A stretch of 64,000 nt of DNA from Dyadobacter sp. NIV53 (GCF_019711195.1 NZ_CP081299.1:7226501-7290500), one strand, 5' to 3'. Counted from the stretch's first letter, positions 53,601-64,000 are shown. The notes: generated by a model not told the origin, from the sequence alone. Numbers and translations: made by a program.

Positions 53601-54623
53601 GGTCAGCTTACCATCAGAAACCATTACCCGTACTGAAGCCGATTTGAAGCGTGTGTCAGAATTAATCGGTCCGATGGGTATAAATTGATCAATTACCTCA
53701 ACCCCTTCTACATTCAGACTATGTTTTTCGGGAAAAGGATAAATACCAGCATCACCCGCCGAAACAGTAACATCGTATAAGCCCCTGGGTACTTCTATCT
53801 CCCAGTAGGCTTCTGCTTTGGTACCATTGAAATTACCGGCGATATCATCAGACTGCATGTGTATTAAAGTGGATTGAAGTACATTAGCCTGCCAGTTCCG
53901 GTTTCTGCCGTTGCCAGGCGTGTCGCCACCAACAGCAATATCAAGCAGGCTGTCATCCAAACGCTTTTTCCAGCCATAATGCAGGTTATTTCCCTGGTAA
54001 GTGCCGGTCCGCAGGCCAAAAGCCTGGCCAAAATCCCGCACCCAGCCTGCAGGCGGGACCGTAACCGGATCCTGAAAGGTTACCTGAATTGTCTGCGGAT
54101 TTACAACTTTGAAAGAAATGGATATGGCTGTGCCAGCCGTGCCTGTACCCTTAGCTGCCGAATAAGGAGTAGCTTTTAAGGTGTAACTTCCTGCCGCCGG
54201 GGTCCAGTTCATGCTGTCTCCAAACAAATCGTAGGGACCCTGCGATTCAATTTGTGTCCGGTTTTGCGTACCACTTAAGACAAATACGACACTTCCGACC
54301 GTACCGGGGCTGGTATTTGCCCTGATGTTAATATTTTTAGTAGGTAAGGCAGCTAAATTAACGGTGCTGCCATTGGTAAATGTTTGTATGACAGCTTTTG
54401 TAGCTGAGTTTATTAAGGTAAAGCTCGTTACTTGTTCACCTGCCAGAACATTATTTGAATGGGTTCCGGAGACATACTTTCTATTGGCAGGCTCTGCGGT
54501 ATGTGAAGCCGGATTTAAAGCCTGCCCATGACCACTGATCAATAAACTAATTATCAGAAGCACCCACCATTTATACGTTAATATCTTTTTTTGTTGCAGT
54601 ACGGAGGTACAAATTTGATCCAT
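50674..54623 (-). CDS. sugar-dehydrogenase-like T9SS protein with carbohydrate-binding-type modules
   Basis: As written the frame runs 50850-54623 (1257 residues). Adding one T at the run 51081-51086 (plus strand) restores SVELSGFGISYEADSS and the T9SS type A domain (LKIYPNPIQNGSKIYIDLTD ... GVKHSKFIME), ending at 50674. Order: signal peptide (about 20-36); the domain shared with 28727-30958 (TNGSTVNLAALPTKNINIRA); a jelly-roll, malectin-like module (about 180-350, VPRGLYDVTVSAGDAGIYPF); an Ig-like segment; a Big_5-type domain (STPVDAATDVSVNTS); and a beta-propeller of the glucose/sorbosone dehydrogenase type (LAFGPDKALYLNQGSNSS, IYASGIRNAYDLVWHSNGQL). PQQ use is not provable from sequence. 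Confidence 0.82.
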
Positions 54624-55273
54624 TTTTTAATCAGTTTTAAGTTGAGTAAATTTGTAATTTATAAATAATAATTTTAAATATTCTTTATCAGTTATTACGG
54701 TAATATTCAGAATATGTTTCAATTTTAACGAAGGCAAAAAGCGAAAGTCAGTCGATTTACTGCAAGTGAGAAAACCATACGCTAGCCAATGCTCTGATAA
54801 CAGATTAACTGAACGGCAGAGAAAGTTAGAAACATTAGTGCCATTTTAGCAAAGGCTCGTATGTAAGCAAAGTACTAATAAAAGGTGTAAAAAATGCCCC
54901 GATCCGTTGACTGTGGGGGTATTTTATCTCGTATCTACTATGAATAATACAATATTTAATTATCGGATACTTAATTAAAATGAAAATTCGGAGCCGTTGA
55001 CATTGTAATTCGGAAATGAGGAGCCGTAGTGTTTAGGCCAAAAATGACCGTTTGCATTCGCAAAGCGACCGGATATATTTTAGAAAATAATTCGGACTGT
55101 AACGTATTGATGTGACAGGTTTTATTTGATAAGTATATAGTCATTTTTTATCCGGAAAAGTAAAAACAGAAAAACGGTGTATAAGCTCACGACAATTAAG
55201 CTTTATGCATACCAATTCTCTAACTTGAACATATAACGGGCTATTTTCAACTTATTTTACCAATAATTTAATT
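54624..55273. other. intergenic, no gene
   Basis: AT-rich spacer between divergent genes. It presumably contains both promoters; no motif could be assigned. Confidence 0.5.
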
Positions 55274-55606
55274 ATGGAAACAAATTATTACCTGGGTGGG
55301 TATTATTTGATTTTGCAGAATCCTATCACATATTGGGGAAACAAAATCAAAGTAATTAATTCTGCAAGCGGCTGTTTCAATGATCATTTATTAAATGGTT
55401 GGTCATATAGTTGGTCATCTAATAACAATCCATGGATCGACAAGATTAAACATTCCTGTTTAATTGATGACTCAATAATCACTGCTATCAGAAAATGGAC
55501 AATGCTAGCCTCCGCAGCTGGCAAGATTGGGTTGCCGAACGTTTTTGCAGATTTGGATACCCTGAATGAATACAGAAAAACATTTTCTCCCATTTGCCTA
55601 ATGTAA
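55274..55606 (+). CDS. unknown protein, N-terminal piece of split gene
   Basis: METNYYLGGYYLILQNPITY; about 105 genuine residues rich in Trp/Tyr/Asn, with no signal peptide. Near 55583-55586 (TTTT) one base is missing relative to the continuation SHLPNVIALGIYFEDSVAEN in the next piece. The combined protein has about 235 residues. Size and loose acidic composition are like immunity or interaction proteins, but no family is recognised. Confidence 0.55.
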   Translation: METNYYLGGYYLILQNPITYWGNKIKVINSASGCFNDHLLNGWSYSWSSNNNPWIDKIKHSCLIDDSIITAIRKWTMLASAAGKIGLPNVFADLDTLNEYRKTFSPICLM

Positions 55607-55977
55607 TAGCTTTGGGCATTTATTTTGAAGATTCGGTTGCGGAAAACGTGCGTTTTATATTATCTGCGAGGTACGTGTTAGAAGATTGTGGTCTGTATTT
55701 AAATTTAAGTAAGCGTGTACCGGAAGTCAACCGCCAAAATCAAGCTTTACTTGGATTTGACCTTATCAGAATAGACTATGGTGCATCCTTTCATACATTT
55801 GTTTGTCATAGTATAGAAGAAAAGCTGGTAAGCTGGTTTGATCTGAAATTAAATGAATACGGTTTATACAATGACAGCAATCGATGGGAGGAGGTATCAG
55901 AATTTCTTAATGGAGAAAATTCTTGGGTTGAACCGGTACCATGGGTTGTGTGTAAGGTTGAGCTTATAGGGATGTGA
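55594..55977 (+). CDS. unknown protein, C-terminal piece of split gene
   Basis: 127 residues continuing the frame of 55274-55606 after a one-base correction. An alpha/beta pattern (NVRFILSARYVLEDCGLYLN; LLGFDLIRIDYGASFHTFVC) ends with VEPVPWVVCKVELIGM. Not an independent gene. Confidence 0.55.
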   Translation: MPNVIALGIYFEDSVAENVRFILSARYVLEDCGLYLNLSKRVPEVNRQNQALLGFDLIRIDYGASFHTFVCHSIEEKLVSWFDLKLNEYGLYNDSNRWEEVSEFLNGENSWVEPVPWVVCKVELIGM

Positions 55978-57131
55978 TTTTGTTTTCAAAATATAAATTT
56001 TAAATGAATCGGATAATACACTGGGAGACTGTAAAATAAACTCTCGTCAATTCTTCTCCTGACAGGCCCGGTACTCTATGTATAGGATTCTCAGCAAGGT
56101 ATGATACCTTTTGTAACATCTTGACTGCTATCTATCAGATTGTATAACCCAACAACCCTTGGAGATATAATTGAATTTTTCCTGATCACAAGGAATTGCT
56201 CTAATCGATCCAAGTAACAATATTGCATTTTGGATAGTTGTTTGACTTATTTCACTTGGAGGCGGCATAGATGAATAAACATTATTGCCAGTTGTACCAA
56301 GACTCGGTATAGTCAACGATTTCCTTTCCAATAATAATGACAACTGTATAAATACCGCGTGGCTCGACACACGGCTTGGAGATAATAATTTATACGGGGC
56401 ACTCTCCAGTCATGGCGGTTTAACCTCGTGCAAAAGCCAGCTCATTTACAAAGGAAAGTAAAATGATATTTGTGAGCACTGCAAACCGTCCGTTTAAATC
56501 ACTCAAGCCAGGCATATTTTTGTCATGTTCCGAAACACACTGGATGGTGCTCGTAACATGTACCTGATTTCATCAAATGACAAAGGACAACATTTTGGTA
56601 AAACGCAAAAACAGGGTACCGGAGATTAGATGATCGATGCATGCCCGATGTACAGAGGCGATTTGACGGGTTAATTTAAAGGATAAATTTCCACAGTCTG
56701 GCGCCATCTATTGGAAGTTAATCTTACGCAGCAGGAAAAACCTGAAACGGAAATAGGTGGTGGTTCTGTACATGTTATACTCCAAGCTAACCACGGGAAA
56801 CACGATTGCCTGGCAGCAAAATAAAGCAATTCAGTTCCAAAGTCCTGCTGGGTTTAAAACTTTTTTACCGGCAATAGGCAATTTCCAAACTGGCATCGAT
56901 ACTTGATCAGAAACTGGCTATTTGTACTTTTGAACAAATGCCGGATCATGGTGACAACTGTTGATTTACAGTAAACATTGTCAAACCTGGCAAAGAAAAA
57001 TTTACTTCAAACACGCAGTTCGTGCCTAAATGCTAATTTTGTCCGGTAATTAATGATGTTTTGAAGTTATATTCATTGAAATTCCGGTTAAAAACAAGCT
57101 TAATGAAAAAGAGCTCTTTCGTATAAAGAGA
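55978..57131. other. intergenic, no convincing gene
   Basis: About 1.15 kb. A minus-strand frame (56128-56370) has no family features. The rest shows only short frames. Confidence 0.45.
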
Positions 57132-57458
57132 ATGAAGGAGGTGATTAAAACCACCAACCCACATGGCCACAAAAACTATCTTGAAATCATTTATTTAGAA
57201 GAAGGGGCGGGGTATCATCAGATTGATTTTAATCGTTTTGCTGTTAAACCATACAATCTTTATCTGGTCAAGCCGGGTCAGATCCATAGCTGGGAGCTGA
57301 CCGAAATCCCGAAAGGATTTGTGGAGATGATCCAGAAAGATTTCCTACTGGAACACCCGCTTTATGATGTGCTTTTTCAAACCGTCCCGCTTCCTTACCC
57401 GAGTGGTTTTGATCTGGAAAAAGTGCGTCACCATGATTTGTATAACCACGAGATTTAA
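57132..57458 (+). pseudogene. AraC-type regulator, cupin half only
   Basis: MKEVIKTTNPHGHKNYLEII, YLEEGAGYHQIDFNRFAVKP and YNLYLVKPGQIHSWELTE are the N-terminal cupin domain of AraC-family regulators (H-N--EI--L-EG-G-H-IDF). The frame is open upstream to about 57066 (KLNEKELFRIKRMKEV). It ends at 57458 with PYPSGFDLEKVRHHDLYNHE and has no HTH domain, so the C-terminal DNA-binding half is gone. Confidence 0.7.
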
Positions 57459-57844
57459 AAAGCCGCTTAGCCAGAGTCCACATCTGTGAAAATGCCTTAT
57501 TAGGCCCCGGTTTCAAGAAAGTAGCAGGGTGATCCTAATGCATGCATAATTCTTGGAACCTGTGAAGCTTTGGGGAACTCAAACATTGATATCAAGTACA
57601 TTACATTTGAGGATTTAAACGAAATATCAATAGTCAATTAAAGTGGTACCTTTCATAATTTTGACAGAAATAATCATTAGCACGACTAAAATATTAGGCT
57701 AATATAACGGATAAATTGAAATATGAGCAGATCTGATTCAGCTTGTCAGTTACATTGAAATTCAGGACTTTGAATAAAAATTTTATAAAATTATCTGGAA
57801 GTTTTTGTAATTTCATTAGAATTATAACTTTTAACTTCTGGACC

Positions 57845-58276
57845 ATGAAAGCATCACTGTTAGCAACGTTTCTGACCTTTATTTTATGGTGTTCAACCGC
57901 AGCTGCCCAAAGCCGGTTTATGGCAAAACCCGGAGACAAGGTGTGGGTTTTTGTAAATACTGTCAAAGCCGACAAGCGACCGCAGTTTGAGCAGTTTCTG
58001 CATGATATTTTCTGGGCAGGCGCCAAAAAGCTTGGGGAAGATGATCAGAAAGTATTTCTGCAGACCCGAATACTGCATCCGACAGCAGCGGAAGCAGATG
58101 GGACCTATTCTTACCTTTTTATTATGGATCCTGTTATTGAAGGTGGCAATTATGACATCAAAAGTCTGCTCACTAAAATGTATGGCGATTCAAAGGCAGA
58201 ACAATATTATAAAATATTCGAAGACGCTTCTGTCGGAGAACAGAAAGGTTATCGGTTGACGCAATCAAAAGACTAG
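57845..58276 (+). CDS. secreted small protein, hypothetical
   Basis: 143 residues from ATG 57845 (MKASLLATFLTFILWCSTAA), a clean signal peptide cleaved near AAAQ; the upstream in-frame start at 57743 would bury it. The mature part, KVWVFVNTVKADKRPQFEQF then YSYLFIMDPVIEGGNYDIKS, looks like a dimeric alpha+beta barrel (NIPSNAP/ABM type). It is predicted periplasmic. Function unknown. Confidence 0.65.
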   Translation: MKASLLATFLTFILWCSTAAAQSRFMAKPGDKVWVFVNTVKADKRPQFEQFLHDIFWAGAKKLGEDDQKVFLQTRILHPTAAEADGTYSYLFIMDPVIEGGNYDIKSLLTKMYGDSKAEQYYKIFEDASVGEQKGYRLTQSKD

Positions 58277-58439
58277 AAAGCCAGAGGCAGAGCCGGCTTT
58301 CATGTAAATTGCCGGATGATTAAAAAATGTCATCCCAATTTGCTTTTGATACGACCTGGCTGCCCAACAGATTCAGTTTCATTTCGACTGGTAAAAATAT
58401 GATAGCATTCAAAAAGAATGAAATTGTAAGCACGTAGTT

Positions 58440-61400
58440 TTACTGTTTAGTCAGCAGCACCTTTAACGTTTCAGTAAAGGTGCCTGACTGTATTTTCAGC
58501 ATATAGATCCCATTTTCCAACTGGATGGGCTACACATCTACTTCGTACCGGCTGGCCGGTATGCCAGCTTGCCGGGCCTGTATCTGGAAGGTATTACCCG
58601 ACAGGCTGATCAGCCGTAGATCTATTTTTCCGTGGTGTTTGCCTGACACATTTATTGTAAAGCTGGTTGCCGCCGGATTCGGATAGATGCCGGATGCTTC
58701 GGGTCCGGGCAATGGATGCGCAAATTCTTCTGCTGTCAACCTTGCGGCTGGTGGAGCGTTTGCTTCGATAACCAGCTGCGGCCGGTTGGCTTTACTTTCA
58801 CGGCTGTTGAATATCAGGCGGGTATTCTGGTTGTCAGGGTTGGTCAGAACAAGACTTGCCACCATGTCCCCTGCCAGCTCAGACTGTACAAAAGTCGTTA
58901 CATCGATCTCGTAATATCCGGTGCTGCCACTTACATTCACTGATCCCTGTGCACTTTCCGAAAAAACAGGTGCATTATCCCAGGTAATGTCCGTTTCTAT
59001 CCATGAATCATCACTTACACCATAAGCCGAAACGCTGGTATGTTCCCCATTCTGCACATTAGACCCGTACAGCCGGAGTTTGGCTGACCTGATCTGGCTG
59101 ATTCCATCCAGTGGGAATTTCAGATAGGTATTCCGCTGAAAGGCAGGCAAACTACCTGCTTTTATTTCCAGTGTGGATTCCATACCATAATTGTTCTGAT
59201 CGCCGGGCGAGTTCCGAACATAAGCATCAGCCAGAGGCAATAGAATGGCTGGCTGGGCGGGCTGGTATTTGTAGAGTTCAGCACCAATTTCACCTGCATC
59301 CGCAGAGATCAGCAGCGTTCCGCCCACATTGGCCAGATCAAAAAAACTCGTACCTGTTATTCCCGAAGCGTGGTCATACACCAGGTAAGTACCCGCGCTG
59401 GTACCATCGCTTCGCCATAATTCACTGCCGGTAGCCGGATCATTGGGCGTAAAGTAAAAAACGTTTCCTACGGCAGCTGAATGGCTGATGGTTATTTTAT
59501 CTGTTCCGCGACCGATCCGTTTTACCATATGCGTTCCTGAAGGCGTGCCGTCACTTACCCAAAGCTGATCACCAAAATCGTTGTCACAAGGCACAAAAAA
59601 CAATTTTCCCCCAACGTCCGTCAAATGACTGATCACAGGACGGTAAAAAAGATTGGTCGTGTATTGTTCATCAAATGTGCCCAGTTGTATTGTTCCTGCG
59701 GCGGCACCATCCGTTCTCCATAAATATTCCTTTCCTTTATTTACAACATGAAAATACACCAGGTTGCCGGCTGTGAAAAGGCCTGAAATATGCGCTACAT
59801 CTTCATCCGGATACAGGTTTTTTAGTACGGTGGTACCCTCAGCAGTGCCATCACTTTTTACCAGCAAGTGATCCTTGTTTTTCTGGTCGGTCAGAATATA
59901 ATACAGAAAATTGTTAATAACAGCCGGAGAAGAGCCATTGCCAGGTCCGTTACTGATTCTTGTGACTACTGTTGTTCCTGCCGCTGTTCCGTCGCTTTTC
60001 CACAATTCATTACTATTTACTCCATCCGGGGCAAGGAAATATATCTGTCCGTTCAATGCAACCGGTTCAAAGCTGCCGGTATTTGAAATCGTTCGCAGGA
60101 GCACAGTTCCCGCCGTAGTACCGTCACTTTTCCATAGCTGAAGCTTTTGCGAAGTGGTTATGACACCCAGGAAAAGTGTACTGTTTAAACCAATCATGCC
60201 GGCGATCCTTTCGTTGTGATCCAATGGGATTACTTCTTTGACCAGTACCGTGCCTTCCGAGGTCCCGTTACTTTTCCATATTTCCCGTGAGTCGACCGCA
60301 AAAAACAAAGTTCCGTTTACATTGGTAAACAGGTCTGGAAAGGAGCCGCCTGTACCCGGGTAAATATTCCTGACCAGTGCCGTTCCTAATGCCGTCTTAT
60401 CCGTCTTCCATAATTCAAAGTTGTTGATTCCGTCATTAGCAGTAAAGTATCCGGTGCCGTCAAAATCAAAAATATGCTGGGGAACGGAGCGAGGCCCTGA
60501 CAGGGTCGTGACAGGCACTGTACTTTCCGAAGTGAGATCACTTTTAAATACTTGTGTGATATCGAAGTCAGATCCGGTGATATCTTCCGTTCCGCTAAAA
60601 AACAAAGTCCCTCCGGCATGGGTCAGCAATGTACCGTAGATATCAGCTATCACCTGCGTTCCTGCATCAGTCCCGTCAGTTTTCCATATTTTCCCACCCG
60701 TATCAGAATCATCAGAAACAGAAAAAATCAACCGGTTACCTATGGTGATTAATTCACCAGCACCGTCAGGAAATTCAAATACCCGGAACGTGCCTGCAGC
60801 AGTGCCGTCCGACTTCCAAAGCTTAAAATTCGTATGATCACTTTGAGCAATAAAAAACAGGGTACCGTCCACGTTGGTCAGCCGTGACAGGTTAGAGGGG
60901 TCCGGGCCCGGAAATAGGTCTTTTACCAAAACAGTTCCAGCAGCAGTGCCGTCCGACTTCCAGAGCTCTAAACCCGTGTTGCCTTGCCGGGCAGCGAAAT
61001 AGATCGTCGTACCAACAGCAATGAGACTTTCTGGATCTGCATTGGGAAATCGTTTAATGGGTGTGATGTTGATCCCGTCGGTGCGTTTCAAGGTATAATT
61101 TTCAATAAAGTACATGTATCCGTTTACCGCTGCCGGCCTGAAACTGCCAAGCAACGCTGGTCCGGGTATAGTGCCGGCGGCTGTCCTATCACTTTTCCAT
61201 AATTTATAAATCGTACTTCCGGTTTCAGATAGTTCACCAGTCAGAAAATACAGCACCCCATCGAAATTAATCAGGTCTAGCGGGCCGGTTGAGCCAATAC
61301 CTGGCGGGACAACTTCTTTAACCAGGCTTGTTCCGGCAACTGTTCCATCAGTCTTCCAGAGCTGACCGCTGCCGTCTGATCCTGGGCTGGAAAAATACAC

Positions 61401-61583
61401 CGTACCATTTATCTCAACCGGATTTTCAAACCGCAGCTCCTTTAATGGAAAAGTGCCGGCGGTAGTTCCGTCACTTCGAAAGAGCCAAGTACTATCATTA
61501 TAGGTAAACTGGCAGAAAGCAAGGCCGTTCGCGGCAAATAACCCCGTTGGTCCATCTGATTTGTAATAGACATCTGTCAGCAT
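58440..61583 (-). CDS. ELWKSDGT-repeat T9SS protein B, main piece
   Basis: The frame 58530-61583 has 1017 residues. About 16 repeats of ELWKSDGTxAGT type fill residues 1-730 (LFFIAQSDHTNFKLWKSDGT, GNELWRSDGTSAGTYLV). Then comes a DNRLRE-type domain (ADAYVRNSPGDQNNYGMEST, AKLRLYGSNVQNG) and a T9SS domain start (SGIYPNPAATSFTINVSG). A TAG at 58530-58532 cuts the sorting domain; reading through gives PIQLENGIYMLKIQSGTFTE and TLKVLLTKQ to the true end at 58440. The N-terminus lies at 61577-61807. Expected to be exported if the stop is an artefact. Confidence 0.82.
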
Positions 61584-61807
61584 CCTGGTGCCCCCGGTAG
61601 TCCCGTCACTTTTCCAGAGCTGCTTATTGTGCGCAGCATCATTGCCAAGAAAAAAAGTGTATGACCTGCAACAGCCCTTTCCCTCATGATTACCCCCTGG
61701 GAAGGCCCGCTAACATTAATATCTTTAACGAGGTCAATGGTCTGTGCTTTTAATATGTGAGGCATGATCATCAGTGAAAATACCAGCCACAGCAGTTGTC
61801 TTTTCAT
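61577..61807 (-). CDS. ELWKSDGT-repeat T9SS protein B, N-terminal piece
   Basis: MKRQLLWLVFSLMIMPHILK is a signal peptide, followed by AQTIDLVKDINVSGPSQGVI. At an A7 run on the plus strand (61650-61656) the frame is lost; adding one base gives FFLGNDAAHNKQLWKSDGTT and joins GTRMLTDV of the main piece. Not a separate gene. Confidence 0.8.
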   Translation of the reverse strand: MKRQLLWLVFSLMIMPHILKAQTIDLVKDINVSGPSQGVIMRERAVAGHTLFFLAMMLRTISSSGKVTGLPGAPGC

Positions 61808-61976
61808 AAGCGTTGATTGTTTAAATAGTTTTAAAAATCAATGATGCCTGTTTTTAAAAAATAGAATTTGTTTTTTATTCAAGAGCGGAAATCAGGTATA
61901 ACCGGCTTTATGCGATTTATTTTAACAAGTGATACCATGGGTTAGCAGCAGATATATTCCTGATGCTTCATTGCCT

Positions 61977-64000
61977 TTATTCCAAAACCAGCATTTTTAA
62001 AACTTCTTTATGCGTTCCTGAGGCGATTTCTAATAAAAACAGGCCTTCGGATACTTGTAATGCTGAAATGTCCATTTCAACTACTGATGCTGAATTATAG
62101 GTTTTCTTCCGGGTCTGTACGGCTTGTCCGGTCTTGTTTAGCAGACTTAAACAAACATCACCCTTGTGGCGGTTGGAAATCTTGATCGAAATATGTTTCC
62201 CAGTAACCGGATTGGGATAAATACTTGATGCTTCCGGGCCGGGCAACAAAATCGCAAACTCCTGTTCTGTTATCATCCTTGCGCCTGGCAGCGGCAGATC
62301 CTGTAGAACGAGCTGCGGCGGGTGGACTTCTCCCTCCCTGCTGTTGAAGGTCAGCTGGGCGTTCTGGCCGGAAGGGTTGGTAATTAAAAAGCTTACTGTT
62401 TGATCCGTTGCCAGTTGTGACTGTACAAATGCCGTTACATCTATTTCATAATACTGAGCCGTGTGAGTTACAGGCACCGATCCGAGCACGGTCCCTGAGC
62501 CGGCTGGTGCATTCAGCCAGGTGATGCCCGTTTCTGTCCACGAATCGTTGGCCACCGCGTAAGCTGACAGGCCAACAGGCGCCGTGCTTTGCATAGCCGA
62601 ACCATACAGCCGCAGCTTCGCCTGGCCCACCTGGCCTACATTGGCCAGGGAGAATTTCAAATACGTGCAACGCTGATAGCTGGGCAGACTTCCGGCTTTG
62701 ACTTCCAGAGTGGGGGCTGTTCCGTAGTTGGCCGCATCGTGGGGCACATTACGGATATATGCATCGGCAACCGGTCCTAAAATTGTCTGCACGGGCACTA
62801 CCTCTATCGCAGCAATAATGGGCATGTCTGCGGCCCCTTTCAGAAAGTCAATGTCCAGGGTGCCGTCTGAGACATCGACTACAAATGTTTCCGTTCTGGC
62901 ACGCATGGCCCCGCCGGCTTTGGTGAAAATATCGTAGTTGGTCAGCTTTCGGATGCCTTCCAGATCCACATGAAAACGGCGTTTGCCATTGCCAGCCGGC
63001 CCGCCTTTGCCCGGTACGCCCCAGTAGATTTCCGCAAAATGCAGCACGAGTTTCATTTGTCCGTTGGTAACCGGTATGCTGTATTGAAATCCCGGACCGT
63101 AGCGCTGTTCCCGGTAGAGCTGATCATCTGTTGTAGCAAGTATATCACCGCCGGAGAAATTAGAGATCCGGGTGGTACCACTGAAATACTGGTCCGCGCT
63201 AAAATGGCGGCCGCCGGAAGCTGCAAAGGATGCACCACCTGCATTAATGCGCATTTCCTGCACGCCGATGGGCACAGGGTCATATTTGTAGAGCTCGTAA
63301 CCATACACGGATGTACTGGCGCTGATCAGCAGGGTGTTATTGATCGTGGCCATTTCTTCAATACCCGTATTTTCGTTCGGTGTGAGGTCCTCCACCATAA
63401 AGGTGCCTTCCGGCGTTCCATCGCTTCTCCACAGCTCATTGCCTGTTGCCGGTTCATAGTAATTGAAGTAAAAAAGGTTTCCCATACCCGCAGATACCGT
63501 TCTTTGGAAACGCAGCGGGTTCTGATCCATAGGGGTCACGCGTCTGGTACCCGAAACCGTGCCGTCACTTACCCATACCTGATCCCCGTTAACAACGTCA
63601 CTGAGGCTAAAAAACAGTTTGCCATTTACATTCGTAAATTTAACAGGGCGCCGGATGTCATCTTCCTCAACCGTACCGATGGCTGCCAGTTCAATAGTGC
63701 CCGTGGCTGTGCCATCGGTACGCCATAAAAATGTTTCGCCTGTATCATAGTTGCTGATGATCGTATACACATAGGTGCCGGCAGAGTGCAAACCCGATGC
63801 CCAAAGCGGCATCGATTTGACCATATAGGTCCCTTGCGGGGTTCCATTCGTTTTGGCCAGGTTGTTTGTTCCGTTGTCCCAGGTCAGGTAGAAAAGGTTG
63901 TCACCAGATACAGCCATTTCCGTATAAAGGAGCGATCCGAGGGAAATGTCGCCGGCAGGCACGGTGCCGGCCTTTGTGCCATCACTTTTCCAGAGTACAT
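61977..64000 (-). CDS. ELWKSDGT-repeat T9SS protein C with malectin-like and DNRLRE modules (partial)
   Basis: The frame is open to the window edge; the 5' end lies outside. The edge reads LWKSDGTKAGTVPAGD. Repeats (FLWRTDGTATGTIEL, NELWRSDGTPEGTFMV) are followed by a malectin-like module (MRINAGGASFAASGGRHFSA, LHFAEIYWG, FTKAGGAMRARTETFVVDVS). A DNRLRE/CBM96-like domain follows (LGPVADAYIRNVPHDAANYG), then the T9SS domain (SSIYPNPVTGKHISIKISNR) ending EVLKMLVLE. It differs from B by the added malectin-like module, which suggests saccharide binding. It lies 169 bases upstream of protein B on the same strand, so a tandem duplication. Confidence 0.87.
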   Translation of the reverse strand, partial: VLWKSDGTKAGTVPAGDISLGSLLYTEMAVSGDNLFYLTWDNGTNNLAKTNGTPQGTYMVKSMPLWASGLHSAGTYVYTIISNYDTGETFLWRTDGTATGTIELAAIGTVEEDDIRRPVKFTNVNGKLFFSLSDVVNGDQVWVSDGTVSGTRRVTPMDQNPLRFQRTVSAGMGNLFYFNYYEPATGNELWRSDGTPEGTFMVEDLTPNENTGIEEMATINNTLLISASTSVYGYELYKYDPVPIGVQEMRINAGGASFAASGGRHFSADQYFSGTTRISNFSGGDILATTDDQLYREQRYGPGFQYSIPVTNGQMKLVLHFAEIYWGVPGKGGPAGNGKRRFHVDLEGIRKLTNYDIFTKAGGAMRARTETFVVDVSDGTLDIDFLKGAADMPIIAAIEVVPVQTILGPVADAYIRNVPHDAANYGTAPTLEVKAGSLPSYQRCTYLKFSLANVGQVGQAKLRLYGSAMQSTAPVGLSAYAVANDSWTETGITWLNAPAGSGTVLGSVPVTHTAQYYEIDVTAFVQSQLATDQTVSFLITNPSGQNAQLTFNSREGEVHPPQLVLQDLPLPGARMITEQEFAILLPGPEASSIYPNPVTGKHISIKISNRHKGDVCLSLLNKTGQAVQTRKKTYNSASVVEMDISALQVSEGLFLLEIASGTHKEVLKMLVLE

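Overview
The window reads as an AT-rich, insertion-sequence-laden accessory region of a Bacteroidota chromosome, most like the Cytophagales (Spirosoma/Dyadobacter type). This is inferred from several large secreted proteins that end in type IX secretion (T9SS) C-terminal sorting domains, three proteins built from ELWKSDGT-type repeats, a secreted YD-repeat RHS protein and a RecD2 helicase. No rRNA, tRNA or CRISPR array was recognised.

Layout. 1-3.0 kb: ends of an IS3-family element (called ISa here) and a serine-recombinase tail around a DUF4403 lipoprotein. 3.6-5.4 kb: one unrecognised gene read in two frames. 5.8-8.5 kb: an intact IS21-type element with multiple terminal repeats and a 6-bp target duplication. 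8.6-9.0 kb: a decayed IS3-type transposase. 9.4-21.2 kb: a probable biological-conflict (defence or cell-suicide) island. It holds a patatin-TIR fusion, a membrane-anchored TIR-like protein, a very large protein with two alpha/beta-hydrolase domains, a CHAT protease domain and TPR-like helices, a 41-residue ORF, and a DUF4071/TRAFs-binding-type nucleotide-binding domain cut off by ISa. This island is split and bordered by two direct copies of a second IS3-family element (ISb, 11.0-13.5 and 22.7-23.9 kb). The first ISb copy contains a third, nested IS3-family element (ISc).

24.2-35.5 kb: RHS protein, FG-GAP/T9SS protein, an intact IS481-type element with a 7-bp target duplication, and an Ig-like/T9SS protein. 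36.2-42.3 kb: recD2, small unknown genes, a serine recombinase that lacks a usually invariant Arg, and an FtsX-type permease relic. 42.4-64 kb: ELWKSDGT-repeat T9SS proteins (three), a large sugar-dehydrogenase-like T9SS protein, small membrane and stress-type proteins and gene remnants. The last gene runs off the window.

An important caveat applies throughout: at least fifteen genes are broken by single-base differences, mostly in homopolymer runs, and repairing one base restores a sensible protein each time. This includes recD2, where decay is unlikely. Either the assembly carries indel errors or the region is decaying. The split genes are therefore listed as pieces, and each entry says how the pieces join.

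How genes may work together: the TIR, CHAT, DUF4071-like and patatin domains are the parts usually seen in nucleotide-signal or protease-triggered suicide systems. The T9SS proteins are probably surface-exposed or secreted. No experimentally characterised system is identified with certainty.
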